From contig PMOB01000010.1 in the NCBI GenBank assembly GCA_003161615.1, positions 1 through 64,000 on the forward strand: a DNA stretch of 64,000 nt. The letters are read 5' to 3'. The notes under the pieces are model-generated. The model was not told where the DNA came from and ran no database searches. It saw only the letters and a list, made by a program, of their open reading frames with translations. Of the stretch, positions 12,452 through 19,880 are shown in pieces (positions within the stretch are counted from its first letter, which is position 1; each line of letters opens with the position of its first letter). The stretch is from Actinomycetota bacterium. GTDB taxonomy: Bacteria; Actinomycetota; Thermoleophilia; Gaiellales; Gaiellaceae. The translations under genes were made by a program, and so were the position numbers.

Positions 12452-12943
12452 CTACTTCGGGACTTTCGCCAGCAGAGCCCGCAGCGTCGCGATCGCCTGC
12501 GCGTGCGTGAGCGTGACCGGCGCGCCCCACTGCAGGTCGAAGAACTCGTCGCCGCGCACGACATAGGCCCCGCTCAGGCCACCGTCGAGTAGGAACGCCT
12601 TCGTCCCGAGGCCCTGCACCCACTCCGCGGTGCTGCTCGGATCGGCGGACAAGACGTTGAAGCCCTGCTGCAGCTCGGCGAGCGCCTTCTTCGGCGAGGG
12701 GAGCGCGTGGATCCCGACCTGGAAGGCATCGCGGGTGCCGTTGACGATGAAGTGGCACTGCCCGGCCGGCCCCTTCTGCGGCGTGCCGACAACGCCCGTC
12801 TGCTTCTGAACCCAAGCGGCGGACGCGTACTTCGAGCACGTCCCTGCCACCTCGTGGAACGGCTTCTTCTTCGCTGCCGCAGCTGTGCCGCTCAGTCCGA
12901 TCGCGCACGCAAGTGCGACGACACCGCAGATCCAGACCCTCAT
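12452..12943 (-). CDS. Secreted protein of unknown function
   Basis: 163 aa from ATG 12943, which has GAGGAGAGGG 5 nt upstream and directly opens a signal peptide MRVWICGVVALACAIGLSGTAAAA. The mature part has two cysteines (GTCSKYAS and AGQCHFIVNG) that could pair, a VGIHALP strand and an Ala/Leu-rich C-terminal helix. I do not recognise a family; it looks like a small exported domain. It converges on tRNA-Ile with 11 nt between them. Confidence 0.75.
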   Translation of the reverse strand: MRVWICGVVALACAIGLSGTAAAAKKKPFHEVAGTCSKYASAAWVQKQTGVVGTPQKGPAGQCHFIVNGTRDAFQVGIHALPSPKKALAELQQGFNVLSADPSSTAEWVQGLGTKAFLLDGGLSGAYVVRGDEFFDLQWGAPVTLTHAQAIATLRALLAKVPK

Positions 12944-13067
12944 CTCGACCCTCTCCTCGGGAATGACGCCAGAGCCTGGAGAGTACGCTGGAATCCAGCC
13001 CATTGAAAGAGACACGCCCGGCTCGCGGACGCGAGCTCGTTGCGCTTTCGGCTTGGTCGAGCTGAGC

Positions 13068-13073
13068 TATATT
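13068..13073 (+). promoter_or_regulatory. -10 element upstream of the bifunctional nuclease gene
   Basis: TATATT, 17 nt before the ATG at 13091, implies a short 5' leader of about 10 nt. No clear -35. Confidence 0.4.
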
Positions 13074-13090
13074 CGAGACGAGTCGCGCCG

Positions 13091-13606
13091 ATGCAGGAGA
13101 TGAACATCTACGGGGTCAGCTTCGATCTCGTCGGCAAGCAGCCGATCGTCCTCCTCAAGACCGCCGACGGGAACAAGTTCCTCCCGATCTGGATCGGCCA
13201 CAACGAGGCCGCTGCGATTCTCATGAAGCTCCAGAGCCAGCCGTCGCCGCGGCCGATGACGCACGATCTCCTCAGCGACATGCTCGAGCAGCTCGGCGCG
13301 TCGATCTCCCGCATCACCGTGACCGAGTTGCGCGAGAACACCTTCTACGCCCAGATCACCGTCGCGCAGGACGGACAGGAGATCGAGATCGACTCGCGGC
13401 CGTCCGACGCGATCGCCCTCGCCATCCGCGCCGAGGCGCCGATCTTCGCGGCCGACGACGTGATCGCCGAGTCCGCGATCGAGTTCGAGGGCGACGAGGT
13501 GGACGAGGAGCAGCTCGAGGCCGAGGTGCTCAAGTTCCGCAGCTTCCTCGAGGACGTCACCCCCGACCAGTTCGTGATCGAAAACGGCGGCGACGAAGAG
13601 GACTAG
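13091..13606 (+). CDS. Bifunctional nuclease domain (DUF151) protein
   Basis: 171 aa. The BFN/DUF151 core is visible: NIYGVSFDLVGKQPIVLLKT, FLPIWIGHNEAAAILMKLQ, RPMTHDLLSDMLEQLG and SRPSDAIALAIRAEAPIF. Family members have been described with RNase and DNase activity, but most are uncharacterised. The acidic C-terminus has an EDVTPDQF motif frequent in actinobacterial homologues. ATG 13091 starts at the conserved MNIYGV region; the track ORF starts 51 nt upstream. Its stop shares CTAG with the convergent CPBP gene. Confidence 0.9.
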   Translation: MQEMNIYGVSFDLVGKQPIVLLKTADGNKFLPIWIGHNEAAAILMKLQSQPSPRPMTHDLLSDMLEQLGASISRITVTELRENTFYAQITVAQDGQEIEIDSRPSDAIALAIRAEAPIFAADDVIAESAIEFEGDEVDEEQLEAEVLKFRSFLEDVTPDQFVIENGGDEED

Positions 13607-14292
13607 CTCAGCACGGCGGCGGCGAGCGCCGCGCCGTTGAACAGCGCGTGCACGAGCATCCCGGGCAGGACGCTGTCGGTGCGGTTGCGCAGCCAGGCGA
13701 GCGCGATGCCGAATGGGACGAGCACGAGCAGCGCCTCGACGAGCCCGTGCGCGACGCCGAACGCGACGCCAACGATGAGGATCGACGGCGTGCTCCCGAG
13801 GAAGCGGAGCAGCGACTGCCCGACGCCGCGGAACGTGAGCTCCTCGACCACCGGCGCGACGAGGGCGAAAAGGACGACGTTCGCGGCGAAGGCGCCGGCG
13901 TGCGCGGGCTCCCAGTGGACGGTCGTGATCCCTTGCTCCCTGCCCGGGCTCTGCGGCAGTGGCAGTTTCGAGACGATCCCTTCGACGACGAAGATCGCGA
14001 CGATGACCCCGACCGCGAGCCCGAGCGCTCTCCCCCAGTCGTGCGGCCGGCGCAGCGCGAGGAGGTCGAAGCGGTCGACCGCGATCAGGAGGACGATCCC
14101 GAGCCAGACGGCGTAGATGACCATTCCGCCGGCGAACGTCGAGTAGGAGTAGACGCTGAGGTGCGACGAGCCGGTGCGGCCGTGGCTGCTCCCGGCGAAC
14201 CGTCCGTAGTAGTTGACCGCCGCGATCAGGCCGACGAAGAAGATCCAGAAAGCGAGGCGCCGATAACTCGGGCGTGGGGCGGCGGCTTCCAC
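13603..14292 (-). CDS. CPBP-family intramembrane metalloprotease
   Basis: 229 aa from GTG 14292. Several hydrophobic segments surround the CPBP/Abi motifs: APVVEELTFRGVGQSLL (EExxxR), then GVAFGVAHGLVEALLV (FxxxH) and the final MLVHALFNGAAL (HxxxN-like). These enzymes resemble CAAX prenyl proteases; bacterial substrates are mostly unknown. TAGGCT lies 8 nt upstream of the start. It diverges from the DUF2203 gene with 25 nt between starts. The longer track ORF (start 14583) only adds antisense to that gene. Confidence 0.88.
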   Translation of the reverse strand: MEAAAPRPSYRRLAFWIFFVGLIAAVNYYGRFAGSSHGRTGSSHLSVYSYSTFAGGMVIYAVWLGIVLLIAVDRFDLLALRRPHDWGRALGLAVGVIVAIFVVEGIVSKLPLPQSPGREQGITTVHWEPAHAGAFAANVVLFALVAPVVEELTFRGVGQSLLRFLGSTPSILIVGVAFGVAHGLVEALLVLVPFGIALAWLRNRTDSVLPGMLVHALFNGAALAAAVLS

Positions 14293-14304
14293 GACGGCGA
14301 AGCC

Positions 14305-14310
14305 TATGCT
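14305..14310 (+). promoter_or_regulatory. -10 element for leaderless DUF2203 gene
   Basis: TATGCT-N7-ATG(14318). It decides the start: the upstream ATG at 14306 lies inside this hexamer. The same patch read on the minus strand gives TAGGCT for the CPBP gene. Confidence 0.6.
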
Positions 14311-14317
14311 GCCGCCG

Positions 14318-14725
14318 ATGCGCCACTTCACCCCGGAGGAGGCGAACGCGGAGCTCGAGCACGTCCGCCCGCTCGTCGAGCACCTCGTCGCCGGTCGCAC
14401 CGAGCATGTCGAGGCGCTCGAACGGCAGGAGGAGCTCGAGCGGAAGATCCGCGGCAACGGCGGCGGCATCCCGCCCGCCGAGCTCGCCGAGGCGACGGCC
14501 GAGGTCGACGCGATCGCGCGGCGCCTCGCGAAGCTCGTCGACGAGATCAACGGGCACGGCGCGGAGGTCAAGGATCTCGACACCGGCCTGATCGACTTCC
14601 CTGCACTGCGGCAGGGCGAGACGGTCCTCCTCTGCTGGCAGCTCGGCGAGGACGAGATCGGCTTCTGGCATCGCCTCGACGACGGCTTTACCGGCCGCCG
14701 GCCGCTGCCGCTCGACGACGACTGA
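14318..14725 (+). CDS. DUF2203 family protein
   Basis: 135 aa. It begins MRHFTPEEANAELEHVRPLV, then a long helical region rich in Glu, Leu and Arg, and ends with the DUF2203 signature KDLDTGLIDFPALRQGE, VLLCWQLGEDEIGFWH. Function is unknown; family members occur widely in bacteria. The ATG at 14318 is preferred because the domain starts there and a -10-like TATGCT lies 7 nt upstream. Confidence 0.85.
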   Translation: MRHFTPEEANAELEHVRPLVEHLVAGRTEHVEALERQEELERKIRGNGGGIPPAELAEATAEVDAIARRLAKLVDEINGHGAEVKDLDTGLIDFPALRQGETVLLCWQLGEDEIGFWHRLDDGFTGRRPLPLDDD

Positions 14726-14759
14726 GGAGTTCGCGGCCGGGTAGCGAACCCGAAGGCGG

Positions 14760-15488
14760 ATGAGCCCGTTCTGGAAACACCTCGTGATCGCCGCGGTGAT
14801 CTTCATCGCGGTCTCGCTCGCGGCGCGCCTCGTCGACTGGTGGCTCGCCCGACGCCCCCTGCCGCCCGAGGCGACGACGCGCTACCGCGTCCTCCGCCGC
14901 ACGATCACCACCGTCTTCCTCGTCGTCGGGCTCTTCTCGGCGCTCCTTGCGATCCCGGAAGTCCGCGCCGTCGCCGGTGGCCTGCTCGCCTCCTCCGCCC
15001 TGCTCGGGATCATCGTCGGCTTCGCTTCGCAGCGGACGCTCGGCAACGTCGTCGCGGGACTCCTGATCGCGTTCGCGCAGCCGGTGCGGATCGGCGATCG
15101 CGTCGAGTACAACGGCGTGGACGGCGTGATCGAGGAGATCGGCCTGAGCTACACGTTCATCCGCACCCTCGACCGCCGGCGGCTCGTCGTTCCGAACGAG
15201 AAGCTCGCCTCCGATCCGATCGTCAACGCCTCGATCCGCAGCCGGGAGACGTTCGCCGAGGTGTCGGTGCCTTTGCCGCTTTCGACCGATGTCGGCGCAG
15301 CGCTCGACGCCTTGCGGCAGGACGTCGCGGACGAGCGCGACTCCGACGTCTACCTCGACTCACTTGACGGGACAGCGACCGTGATCGTCCGCGCCGCAGC
15401 GCCGGACGAGCTCAGCGCCGAGCGGCTCGAGCGCGACCTGCGCCTGCGCGCCCACCGCCGGCTGCGCGAGCTCGGCGTCTGGGCGTGA
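14760..15488 (+). CDS. MscS-family small-conductance mechanosensitive channel
   Basis: 242 aa. Two or three N-terminal membrane helices, a pore-lining helix RAVAGGLLASSALLGIIVGFASQRTLGNVVAGL, then the beta domain IAFAQPVRIGDRVEYNGVDGVIEEIGLSYTFIRT and VPNEKLASDPIVN. It protects cells from hypo-osmotic shock. Shorter than E. coli MscS (286 aa). ATG 14760; its stop overlaps the PBP start (GTGA), so the two envelope genes are probably co-translated. Confidence 0.93.
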   Translation: MSPFWKHLVIAAVIFIAVSLAARLVDWWLARRPLPPEATTRYRVLRRTITTVFLVVGLFSALLAIPEVRAVAGGLLASSALLGIIVGFASQRTLGNVVAGLLIAFAQPVRIGDRVEYNGVDGVIEEIGLSYTFIRTLDRRRLVVPNEKLASDPIVNASIRSRETFAEVSVPLPLSTDVGAALDALRQDVADERDSDVYLDSLDGTATVIVRAAAPDELSAERLERDLRLRAHRRLRELGVWA

Positions 15489-17419
15489 GCCCGAAGCAGC
15501 GGCGGAAGCCCCCGCGGAAGACCCGGCGCCTGCGGCGCTTCCTCCTCATCGCTGCCGTTCTTGTCGTGCTGGCACTCGCAGGCACGGTGGCCTACGGGCT
15601 CAACGTCTACTACGGCGCGAGCTGCGACCTCAGTGCGCTCAAGCCCGTTCCGCAGGGGAACAGCTCCCGCGTCTACGGCGTAAACGGGAGCCTGATCGGC
15701 GTACTCCCCGCGGTCGAGAACCGCACGGCTGTGGCGCGAGGCGAGATCAGCCCGTGGCTGCCGAAGGCGACCGTGGCGATCGAGGATCGGCGCTTCTACC
15801 AGGAGGGCGGGATCGACCCGATCGGGATCCTGCGCGCGTTCGTCGACGACCTCTGGGCCGGCCACATCGTCGAGGGCGGCTCGACGATCACGCAGGAGCT
15901 CGTCCGCAACCTCTACCTCTCGCGCGAGCAGACGGTGCAGCGGAAGGTCGTCGAGGCGTGCCTCGCGATCAAGCTCGCGCGGGCGTGGTCGAAGGACAGG
16001 ATCCTCGGGGCGTACCTCAACGACGTCTACTACGGCGCGCACGCGTACGGGATCGAGGCGGCCGCCGAGACGTACTTCTCCGTCCCCGCGAGCAAGCTGA
16101 CACTCGAGGAGGCGGCGGTCCTTGCCGGGCTGCCGCAGGCGCCGTCGTTCTACGACCCGCTCAGCAATCCGCGCGCCGCGCTCGCTCGCCGAGACGAGGT
16201 GCTGCGCGCGCTGCGAGCGAGCGGGTACATCACGCAGTCGCAGTACGACACTGCGGTGCGCGACCGGAGCCTCCACCTCCGCCCGAGCCCGGTCTACGGC
16301 GGGAGCGATGAGCCGTACTTCCTCAGCTACGTCGAGGACGAGCTGCAGCGGCAGTACGGCGCCGCGACGGTGCGGGCGGGCGGGCTGAGGATCTACACGA
16401 CGATCGAGCCGCGCCTGCAACAGGCGGCGGTCGCGGCCCTTTCGCACGTCGTCTACGCGAAGCAGGATCCGGCCGGCGCGATCGTCTCCCTCGATCCGGC
16501 CACGGGCGCCGTCCGCGTCATGGCCGCCGTGACGCCGGGCACGCAGGCGAACACGTTCAACCTCGTCACGAGCTCCCAGCGGCAGGCCGGCTCGACCTTC
16601 AAGCCGATCGTCCTCGCCGCCGCGGTCGAGCGCGGCATGAACCCCTGGGCGACGCGCTACGACTCGGCGCCGTTCTACTACCCGCCGCTCCAGTGGCACG
16701 TCACGACCTACGACGGGACGTACGCCGGGCCGGAGACTGTCGCCGCCGCGACGCTCCATTCCGACAACACCGTCTTTGCGCGGCTCGCACTCGACGTCGG
16801 CTCAGGCGCGATCGTCTCGATGGCGCAGGCGCTGGGAGTGAAGACGCCGCTGCAGCCGACGCCGTCCCTCGCGCTCGGCTCGGAGGCCGTGACGCCGCTC
16901 GACATGGCCACCGTCTACGCGACGCTTGCCGCCGGCGGCGTTCGTGCCGAACCGTTCGCGGTGCGGCGGGTCGTCTTTCCCGACGGCAAGGTCGACCCCG
17001 GGGGACGGCCGCAGCTGACGCGCGTGCTGCCCGATTGGGTGGCGGCGACGGTGACGCGCGTCCTCGAGCAGAACATGCTGCACGGGACGGGAGTCGGTGC
17101 GCATGTCCCCGGCCGCGCTGACGCCGGCAAGACCGGAACGACGGACAACTACGCCGACGCCTGGTTCTGCGGCTATACGCCCTCGCTCGAGGCGACGGTC
17201 TGGATCGGCTATCCGCAGGGCGAGACCCCGATGCTCGACGTGCACGGCGCCGCCGTCTCCGGGCCGACGCTGCCGGCGACCGCGTGGCGGCTGTTCATGG
17301 AGAAGGCGCTCGCCGGAACATCCGGCGGCGGCTTCCTGCGACCCACGACCGCCGCGCAGTTCCAGCCCTGGGCCCGCCGGTACGCCTACACCGCGACTAC
17401 GTCGTCGTCGCAGCCGTAG
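15485..17419 (+). CDS. Class A penicillin-binding protein
   Basis: 644 aa bifunctional peptidoglycan synthase. A basic cytoplasmic start and TM helix (residues about 18-40) precede the GT51 glycosyltransferase with catalytic EDRRFYQEGGIDPIGILRA and GGSTITQELVRNLYLSREQT. The transpeptidase has SxxK as GSTFKPI, SxN as SDN and KTGTT. No PASTA or long C-terminal tail. GTG 15485 overlaps the mscS stop. Its 3' end overlaps the convergent kinase gene by 23 nt. Confidence 0.95.
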   Translation: MSPKQRRKPPRKTRRLRRFLLIAAVLVVLALAGTVAYGLNVYYGASCDLSALKPVPQGNSSRVYGVNGSLIGVLPAVENRTAVARGEISPWLPKATVAIEDRRFYQEGGIDPIGILRAFVDDLWAGHIVEGGSTITQELVRNLYLSREQTVQRKVVEACLAIKLARAWSKDRILGAYLNDVYYGAHAYGIEAAAETYFSVPASKLTLEEAAVLAGLPQAPSFYDPLSNPRAALARRDEVLRALRASGYITQSQYDTAVRDRSLHLRPSPVYGGSDEPYFLSYVEDELQRQYGAATVRAGGLRIYTTIEPRLQQAAVAALSHVVYAKQDPAGAIVSLDPATGAVRVMAAVTPGTQANTFNLVTSSQRQAGSTFKPIVLAAAVERGMNPWATRYDSAPFYYPPLQWHVTTYDGTYAGPETVAAATLHSDNTVFARLALDVGSGAIVSMAQALGVKTPLQPTPSLALGSEAVTPLDMATVYATLAAGGVRAEPFAVRRVVFPDGKVDPGGRPQLTRVLPDWVAATVTRVLEQNMLHGTGVGAHVPGRADAGKTGTTDNYADAWFCGYTPSLEATVWIGYPQGETPMLDVHGAAVSGPTLPATAWRLFMEKALAGTSGGGFLRPTTAAQFQPWARRYAYTATTSSSQP

Positions 17420-18656
17420 TCGTAGTCGTCGCGGTTGTCGTGGGTGTGGTCGTCGTGGTCGGGGCCGTGGTCGTCCCCTGAGTCGTCGTCGGCGTGGTGG
17501 TCGTCGTTCTCGCGGTCGTCGTTCGCGCGGTCGTCGTTCGCGTGGTTGTCGTTCGCGCGCGGGTGCTCGTCGTCGGGCTGGTGGTCGAGGAATGCGTGCT
17601 CGTCGCGGCCGTCGTCTTGTGCGACGTGGTCGTCCGGTGATGCTGGGTGCTTCCGCTGCCCGCGGCGGAGACGACTCCTGCGGGCGCAGTCGCAGGCGGT
17701 CGCGTCACCGCCCAGGCGAGCACGCCGCCCAGGCCGGCGAGGAGAAGCAGCGCGAGGGCGACCGCGACCGCGCCGCGCCGCGACACTCGCCCGGGTTCTC
17801 GCGCCACCGCGGGGAGCACGGCGGTCTGCTGCGTCTCCTCTGCGTCCGCCACGACGACAGGGGCGAGCCCGAGGGCCGCGAGCACGGCGGCCCCGTCGGC
17901 AGGTCGCGCGGCGGGGTCCTTCTGGAGGGCTGCGTTCGTCAGCGCGGCGAGCTCCGGCGGCGCGTTGGGGTTGATCTCCTCCACCGCCGGCGCCGGCTGG
18001 TCTCGGTGCATCTCGAGCAGGGCGAGCGCGCCGTCCGCGTTGAACGGGAGCGCCCCCGTCAGCATCCGGAACAGGATCACGCCGAGCGCGTAGACGTCGC
18101 TTGCGGGAGTGGCCGGCTCGCCCGAGGCCTGCTCGGGAGAGATGTAGGCGGCAGTGCCCAGCACGGTCCCCGCCTCGGTCAGCGTGCCGTAGCCCTCCGC
18201 CGCGCGCGCGAGCCCGAAGTCGGCGAGCTTCGGCCGCCCCTCGTCGTCGAACAGGACGTTGGCCGGCTTGAGGTCTCGGTGGACCATGCCGCGCTCATGC
18301 AGGTGCGCGAGCCCGGCCGCAACGCCGCGCGCATACCCCGCCGCTTCCTCGGGAGGGAGCGCGCCGTGGCCGAGCCGGTCCTCGAGCGTCCCGCCGTGTA
18401 GCCACTCGAGCGCGATGAAGGGGCCGGCCGCGGCCTCGCCGTAGTCGTAGACCCGCATCACGTTCTCGTGGCCCAGCGAGGCGATTGCCCGGGCCTCCCG
18501 CTGGAAGCGCTCGAGGTCGGCGGCCGGCGCGAGGATCTTCAGCGCGACTGTGCGGTCGAGCGTGCTGTCGTGGGCGCGCCAGACCTCCGACATCGGCCCG
18601 CGGCCCGCCAGCTCCTCCAGCCGGTAGCGACCGGCGACCTCGTCTCCGGGGGTCAC
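17397..18656 (-). CDS. Membrane Ser/Thr protein kinase with Thr-rich extracellular tail
   Basis: 419 aa Hanks-type kinase. ATP lysine in VALKIL, catalytic loop HRDLKPANVLF, DFG as LADFGLA, and the APE region as ISPEQASG are intact. After a juxtamembrane segment comes one TM helix (about residues 295-315, AVAVALALLLLAGLGGVLAWAV). The C-terminal 100 residues are mostly Thr with Ser, Arg and Ala and end TTT; there are no PASTA repeats. Thr-rich tails like this are candidates for O-mannosylation in actinobacteria (inference). GTG start only 18 nt from divergent moeA. Confidence 0.93.
   Translation of the reverse strand: MTPGDEVAGRYRLEELAGRGPMSEVWRAHDSTLDRTVALKILAPAADLERFQREARAIASLGHENVMRVYDYGEAAAGPFIALEWLHGGTLEDRLGHGALPPEEAAGYARGVAAGLAHLHERGMVHRDLKPANVLFDDEGRPKLADFGLARAAEGYGTLTEAGTVLGTAAYISPEQASGEPATPASDVYALGVILFRMLTGALPFNADGALALLEMHRDQPAPAVEEINPNAPPELAALTNAALQKDPAARPADGAAVLAALGLAPVVVADAEETQQTAVLPAVAREPGRVSRRGAVAVALALLLLAGLGGVLAWAVTRPPATAPAGVVSAAGSGSTQHHRTTTSHKTTAATSTHSSTTSPTTSTRARTTTTRTTTARTTTARTTTTTPTTTQGTTTAPTTTTTPTTTATTTTTAATTT
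17512..17556. repeat. 15-bp tandem repeat in the Thr-rich tail
   Basis: Two exact copies of GCGGTCGTCGTTCGC followed by the variant GTGGTTGTCGTTCGC. On the minus strand each copy encodes ARTTT-like pentads. The whole 17400-17640 stretch is low-complexity (CGT/GGT-rich) and could change length by slippage. Confidence 0.85.
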
Positions 18657-18662
18657 AACTAC

Positions 18663-18670
18663 GGTATACC
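18663..18670. promoter_or_regulatory. Palindromic GGTATACC between kinase and moeA
   Basis: The 8-bp palindrome GGTATACC offers TATACC on both strands, 6 nt before the kinase GTG and 4 nt before the moeA GTG. It could act as a shared -10 for divergent transcripts that lack leaders, though the final T of TAnnnT is missing. Confidence 0.4.
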
Positions 18671-18674
18671 CGCC

Positions 18675-19874
18675 GTGGCTTCGTTACTCACGTTCGAGGA
18701 GGCGCAGGAGCGCGTGCTGGCGCTCGCGCGGCCGCTGCCGGCGGAAGACGTCGCCATCGCGCTGGCCGCGGGCCGCGTCACCGCGGCGGACGCCCGCTCG
18801 CTCGTGGACCTGCCGCCGTTCGCCAGCTCGGCCATGGACGGATACGCCGTGCGTTCGGCCGACGTTCCCGGTTCGCTCCGCGTCGCCGGAGAGTCGGCGG
18901 CCGGACGGCCGTTCGACGGAGAGGTCGGGCCGGGCGAGGCGGTTGCCATCTCGACCGGAGCGGTCGTTCCTGCCGGCGCGGATGCCGTCATCCCCGTCGA
19001 GTATGTTGACAAGACAGACAACGGTATCGAGGTTGGAGGAGGACTCTCGCCCGGCGCGAGCGTGCGGCCGCGCGGCGGTGACACGGCGGCGGGAGACGTC
19101 GTGGTCCCGGCCGGAGCCCGGCTCGACGCCGCGCGCCTTGCTGCGCTCGCCGCGGCCGGCGTCGCCTCTCTCGCCTGCGCTCGCCGTCCCCGAGTGGCCG
19201 TCCTTGTTACCGGAAGCGAGCTCGTCCAGCCCGGCGAACCTCTGCAGCCGGGCCAGATTTACGAGGCGAACGCGCTGATGCTCGCCACGGCGCTCGCGCT
19301 CGCCGGCGCGGAAGTCACGACCGAGCCGGCGGTTCCGGACGACGAGTCGGCTCTGCGGGAGGCGCTGGAGCGCGGCCTCGCGGCCGACGTCCTCGTCACC
19401 TCCGGCGGCGTCTCGGTCGGCGAGCACGACCTCGTCCGCGCGGTGGAGGCGGAGCTCGGCGTCGAGGAGATCTTCTGGCGCGTCGCGATCAAACCGGGCA
19501 AGCCCGTTTCCTTCGCCAGGCGCGGCGACACGCTCGTCTTCGGCCTACCGGGCAATCCCGTCTCCGCACTCGTCGGCTCGGAGCTCTTCGTCAAGCCGGC
19601 TCTTCGCGCGCTGCAAGGGATCACCGAGCCGCTGCCGCGGTTCGAGCCCGGGCGCACTGCGGCGGCCCTGCGGCGCAACGCCGAGCGCGACGAGTTCGTC
19701 CGCGCCCGTTCGCGTGTGGACGCCGACGCCGTCGTGCTCGAGCCGATTCTCGGCCAGGAGTCGCACATGATCGCCCGCGCCGCCGCCGCCGACGCACTCG
19801 TCCACGTTCCACGTGGAAACGGCGAGGTCGCGGCGGGAGCGGTCGTCTTCTGGTTGCGTCTCGGCGCCGCCTGA
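18675..19874 (+). CDS. moeA: Molybdopterin molybdenumtransferase MoeA
   Basis: 399 aa; inserts molybdate into adenylated molybdopterin. Domain I starts SLLTFEEAQERVLALARPLP and has PPFASSAMDGYAV; the MoCF-binding domain has RPRVAVLVTGSELV, GQIYEANALML and TSGGVSVGEHDLV; then KPGKPVSFA and GLPGNPVSALV. Domain IV follows. GTG 18675 is selected; the track ORF starts in the kinase. moaC and mogA lie 4 kb downstream. A parS-like site sits near its 3' end. Confidence 0.96.
   Translation: MASLLTFEEAQERVLALARPLPAEDVAIALAAGRVTAADARSLVDLPPFASSAMDGYAVRSADVPGSLRVAGESAAGRPFDGEVGPGEAVAISTGAVVPAGADAVIPVEYVDKTDNGIEVGGGLSPGASVRPRGGDTAAGDVVVPAGARLDAARLAALAAAGVASLACARRPRVAVLVTGSELVQPGEPLQPGQIYEANALMLATALALAGAEVTTEPAVPDDESALREALERGLAADVLVTSGGVSVGEHDLVRAVEAELGVEEIFWRVAIKPGKPVSFARRGDTLVFGLPGNPVSALVGSELFVKPALRALQGITEPLPRFEPGRTAAALRRNAERDEFVRARSRVDADAVVLEPILGQESHMIARAAAADALVHVPRGNGEVAAGAVVFWLRLGAA
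19806..19820. promoter_or_regulatory. parS-like centromere site inside moeA
   Basis: GTTCCACGTGGAAAC contains the perfect 12-bp palindrome TTCCACGTGGAA and closely matches the conserved bacterial parS TGTTTCACGTGAAACA. It lies 7.4 kb from parB, a usual distance for parS clusters near oriC. I found no other equally good copy by eye. Confidence 0.55.
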
Positions 19875-19880
19875 GCGGCC

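Noticed and set aside
14306-14308. Upstream ATG for the DUF2203 gene
   Set aside because: It lies inside the TATGCT -10 element; ATG 14318 begins the conserved domain.
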